Below are positions 5,233-6,871 of a DNA stretch of 6,871 nt, piece after piece. The DNA comes from Candidatus Dojkabacteria bacterium (GTDB lineage Bacteria > Patescibacteriota > Dojkabacteria > SC72 > JAHDCA01). Location: assembly GCA_020630115.1 (NCBI GenBank), contig JAHDCA010000039.1, forward strand, positions 1-6,871, given 5' to 3'. Numbering within the stretch: the stretch's first letter is position 1; each line of letters begins with the position of its first letter. Under the pieces are notes generated by a model. It was not told the origin of the DNA, did not search any database, and worked only from the letters and a program-made list of their open reading frames with translations. Position numbers and translations under genes: made by a program.

Positions 5233-6871
5233 CTAAGGTATGTTAATACTGATAGGAAGACTTGTATGTACTGCTCCAGAGCTATCAAGAGCAACAGCCG
5301 TCACATTATATGTCCCCGTAGTAGCTGCTAGATCGTTCCAGTTATATGACCAACCATCAGAGCCATCAGTGTCTACTGATGTGGTTGAATAACTTCCAGC
5401 AGCACTAATCTGAAAGGTCATTTGAGTAACTGTTTCAGACCCACTTGTTACAACAGAACTTGCAGTAAAGACAACTGGAATCGGAGCAGAAGATCCACCA
5501 GAAGGTGAGTCAATACTCACAGTCATAATGCTGGGAGGCGCGACTGGTGCAACACTGATATTCATTGTTCTTTCACCTGATAGACCTTGATCATCCGTTG
5601 CCTTTGCTTTGATAGGGTAGTTTTGAGCCGTCACACCTGCTGGAACTGTGATAGTCGTAGAGTAGGGAGCACTAGTATCTACTCCCACTGAAGAACCGTT
5701 ATAGAAGAATTCTACTTGAGTTAGTGGGCTAGATGATAAAACGTTAACCTCAACAGCAACAGCGTCACCATAGTCATACGGTCCTATGTTAGTAGGTTTA
5801 ATAAAACTAACTTCAGGCTCACCATTTCCACTGGCACCAATTGGAAGGGGGCATACGCCTTGTCCAAGCTCACCAGCAGGGATAGTAATCTCCTGTGATT
5901 TGAAGTAGAAATTATTAAATACATTCTGCTGAGCTCTATTTTCAAGATCGAAAGCTAGATATGTAACAGTCTTAAGCAATCCATTATCTGGGTCTATGCC
6001 ATTTTGAGCTTCGTATGACTTAACCTGAGCGATATTAGTTGGGATTAGGTTGTTAGACCTACAAACCTCGTAAACATCTCTTGTATCGGGAGAGGGTGCC
6101 TTACCTTCAACATAAACAACTGTTTCCTTATCACATTTAGAATTAGAATTTGCTGCTCGTCCTGTATCGATACATATAGAAGTTTGTAGAACTCCAGAAG
6201 GCCTAGCATATGACTCAGGCACATATTTATCAGCTACTCTAGACATAAAGTCATGAGCTGTTGGTAAAGCGGTCTGAGATCCGTATCCATTACCTAATTC
6301 GGAACTATCATTATTACCCATCCAAACACCTACTGTGAGGTTTTTATGGAACATCATAGTTGTAAAGTCTTTAGGTCCATTAGTCGTACCTGTTTTGGCA
6401 CAAAGGTTTACGCCATTAAGAGAGTAGTAGGTACTGTCATTTCTACTGAAACCATTCAAATTACACAATATCCAGTTCAGTACGTACTGATCTCTTTCAT
6501 CGATCACCTGTTTTCCTTTAGTTTGCTCAACTTCATTAATAACAGACCCATCCGGACCTGTGATCTTTAGAACAGCTGTAGTATCTCGTTGTACACCTTC
6601 TGCAGCAAAGATATTATATGCAGCAGTATGTTCAACAAGCTTTTGCTCACCTGCACCTAAAGCGAATGATAATCCAAACCGACTTCTATCTTCAAAAGTA
6701 GTCATGCCTAGTCTTTCAGTAAGATCAATTACAGAATTGATCGATGCTAGTTGAAGTGCATAATTAGCAGGGAGATTTCGGGACTCTTGAAGAGCTCTCC
6801 TCATTGTCATCATACCATTGAATCTCTTATCAAAATTATCAGGTTCGTAAGCACCAAAATCCCAATCTATA
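5233..6871 (-). CDS. Class A-type penicillin-binding protein, C-terminal part with two Ig-like modules (partial at right edge)
   Basis: The frame is open from the window edge (first full codon 6870-6868) to a TAG at 5235-5233, giving 545 visible residues. The ATG at 6813 is internal, because the 19 codons before it read WDFGAYEPDNFD and so on, the typical segment preceding 'G-x-h-T-h-R-x-AL-x-x-S-x-N'. Visible parts are: a transpeptidase domain with the SRN motif (6775-6783) and KTG motif in CAKTGTTNGPKDFT (6388-6396), then WMGNND and a DFMSRV end; a linker with four cysteines (codons 6174 to 5851); an Ig-like module about 5817-5548 (VEFFYNGSSVGVDTSAPYS type); and a second about 5532-5236. 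The protein cross-links peptidoglycan outside the cytoplasmic membrane. The catalytic SxxK, the transmembrane anchor and the GT51 glycosyltransferase domain expected for class A lie beyond the window, so class A is inferred from the transpeptidase signature. No LPxTG sorting signal is present. It converges on pheT. Confidence 0.93.
   Translation of the reverse strand, partial: IDWDFGAYEPDNFDKRFNGMMTMRRALQESRNLPANYALQLASINSVIDLTERLGMTTFEDRSRFGLSFALGAGEQKLVEHTAAYNIFAAEGVQRDTTAVLKITGPDGSVINEVEQTKGKQVIDERDQYVLNWILCNLNGFSRNDSTYYSLNGVNLCAKTGTTNGPKDFTTMMFHKNLTVGVWMGNNDSSELGNGYGSQTALPTAHDFMSRVADKYVPESYARPSGVLQTSICIDTGRAANSNSKCDKETVVYVEGKAPSPDTRDVYEVCRSNNLIPTNIAQVKSYEAQNGIDPDNGLLKTVTYLAFDLENRAQQNVFNNFYFKSQEITIPAGELGQGVCPLPIGASGNGEPEVSFIKPTNIGPYDYGDAVAVEVNVLSSSPLTQVEFFYNGSSVGVDTSAPYSTTITVPAGVTAQNYPIKAKATDDQGLSGERTMNISVAPVAPPSIMTVSIDSPSGGSSAPIPVVFTASSVVTSGSETVTQMTFQISAAGSYSTTSVDTDGSDGWSYNWNDLAATTGTYNVTAVALDSSGAVHTSLPISINIP

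Noticed and set aside
6346..6754. Two plus-strand open frames (6346-6570 and 6560-6754) opposite the PBP gene
   Set aside because: Both lie within the conserved transpeptidase domain on the other strand and look like antisense shadows with no start signals.
1..6871. Alternative genetic code with UGA read as glycine
   Set aside because: No in-frame TGA occurs in the long conserved genes pheS, pheT or the PBP, whereas genomes with that code use it often. The permease at 77-853 ends naturally at TGA.

Overview
The window looks like a piece of a small, AT-rich bacterial genome, most likely a member of the Patescibacteria (CPR), with Candidatus Saccharibacteria the best guess. This is an inference from the style of PheT (for example the 'NRPDLFGHLGIAREFAG' stretch and the 'GDDHSG' stretch), from PheS, and from the Ig-tailed penicillin-binding protein. 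It is not a database result. The genetic code is standard as far as can be seen: no TGA interrupts pheS, pheT or the PBP gene, which argues against the UGA=Gly lineages (Absconditabacteria and Gracilibacteria).

Layout. (1) 1-853, plus strand: the last 28 codons of one ABC-2 type permease overlap by 8 bases the start of a second, complete permease of the same family. This is the tail of an ABC exporter operon whose ATPase should lie upstream. (2) 854-1469, plus strand: a well-formed sigma70-type promoter (TTGGCA, 17 bases, TATAAT) sits only 5 bases from the ATG of a 167-residue protein I do not recognise, so its mRNA is probably leaderless. (3) 1470-5127, plus strand: pheS and pheT encode the two subunits of phenylalanyl-tRNA synthetase. 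pheS has a TATAAT placed so that transcription would start at its ATG, again a leaderless arrangement, with a near-perfect 26-base palindrome further upstream. pheT follows 12 bases later behind an ordinary Shine-Dalgarno sequence. (4) 5156-5185: a strong hairpin with a T-run, shared by the two converging transcripts. (5) 5233-6871, minus strand: the C-terminal part of a class A-type penicillin-binding protein (transpeptidase domain with SRN and KTG motifs, then a cysteine-containing linker and two Ig-like modules). Its start, its glycosyltransferase domain and its catalytic SxxK lie beyond the right edge.

The genes do not form one pathway. The exporter and PBP are envelope functions, pheST is core translation, and the 167-residue protein stands alone under its own promoter. 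I see no CRISPR array, mobile element, tRNA, rRNA, riboswitch or defence system. The points most worth a second look are the two leaderless starts, the palindrome before pheS, the four-cysteine insert and active-site variations in PheS, the unknown 167-residue protein, and the Ig-tailed PBP. I do not see a clearly new biological system here.
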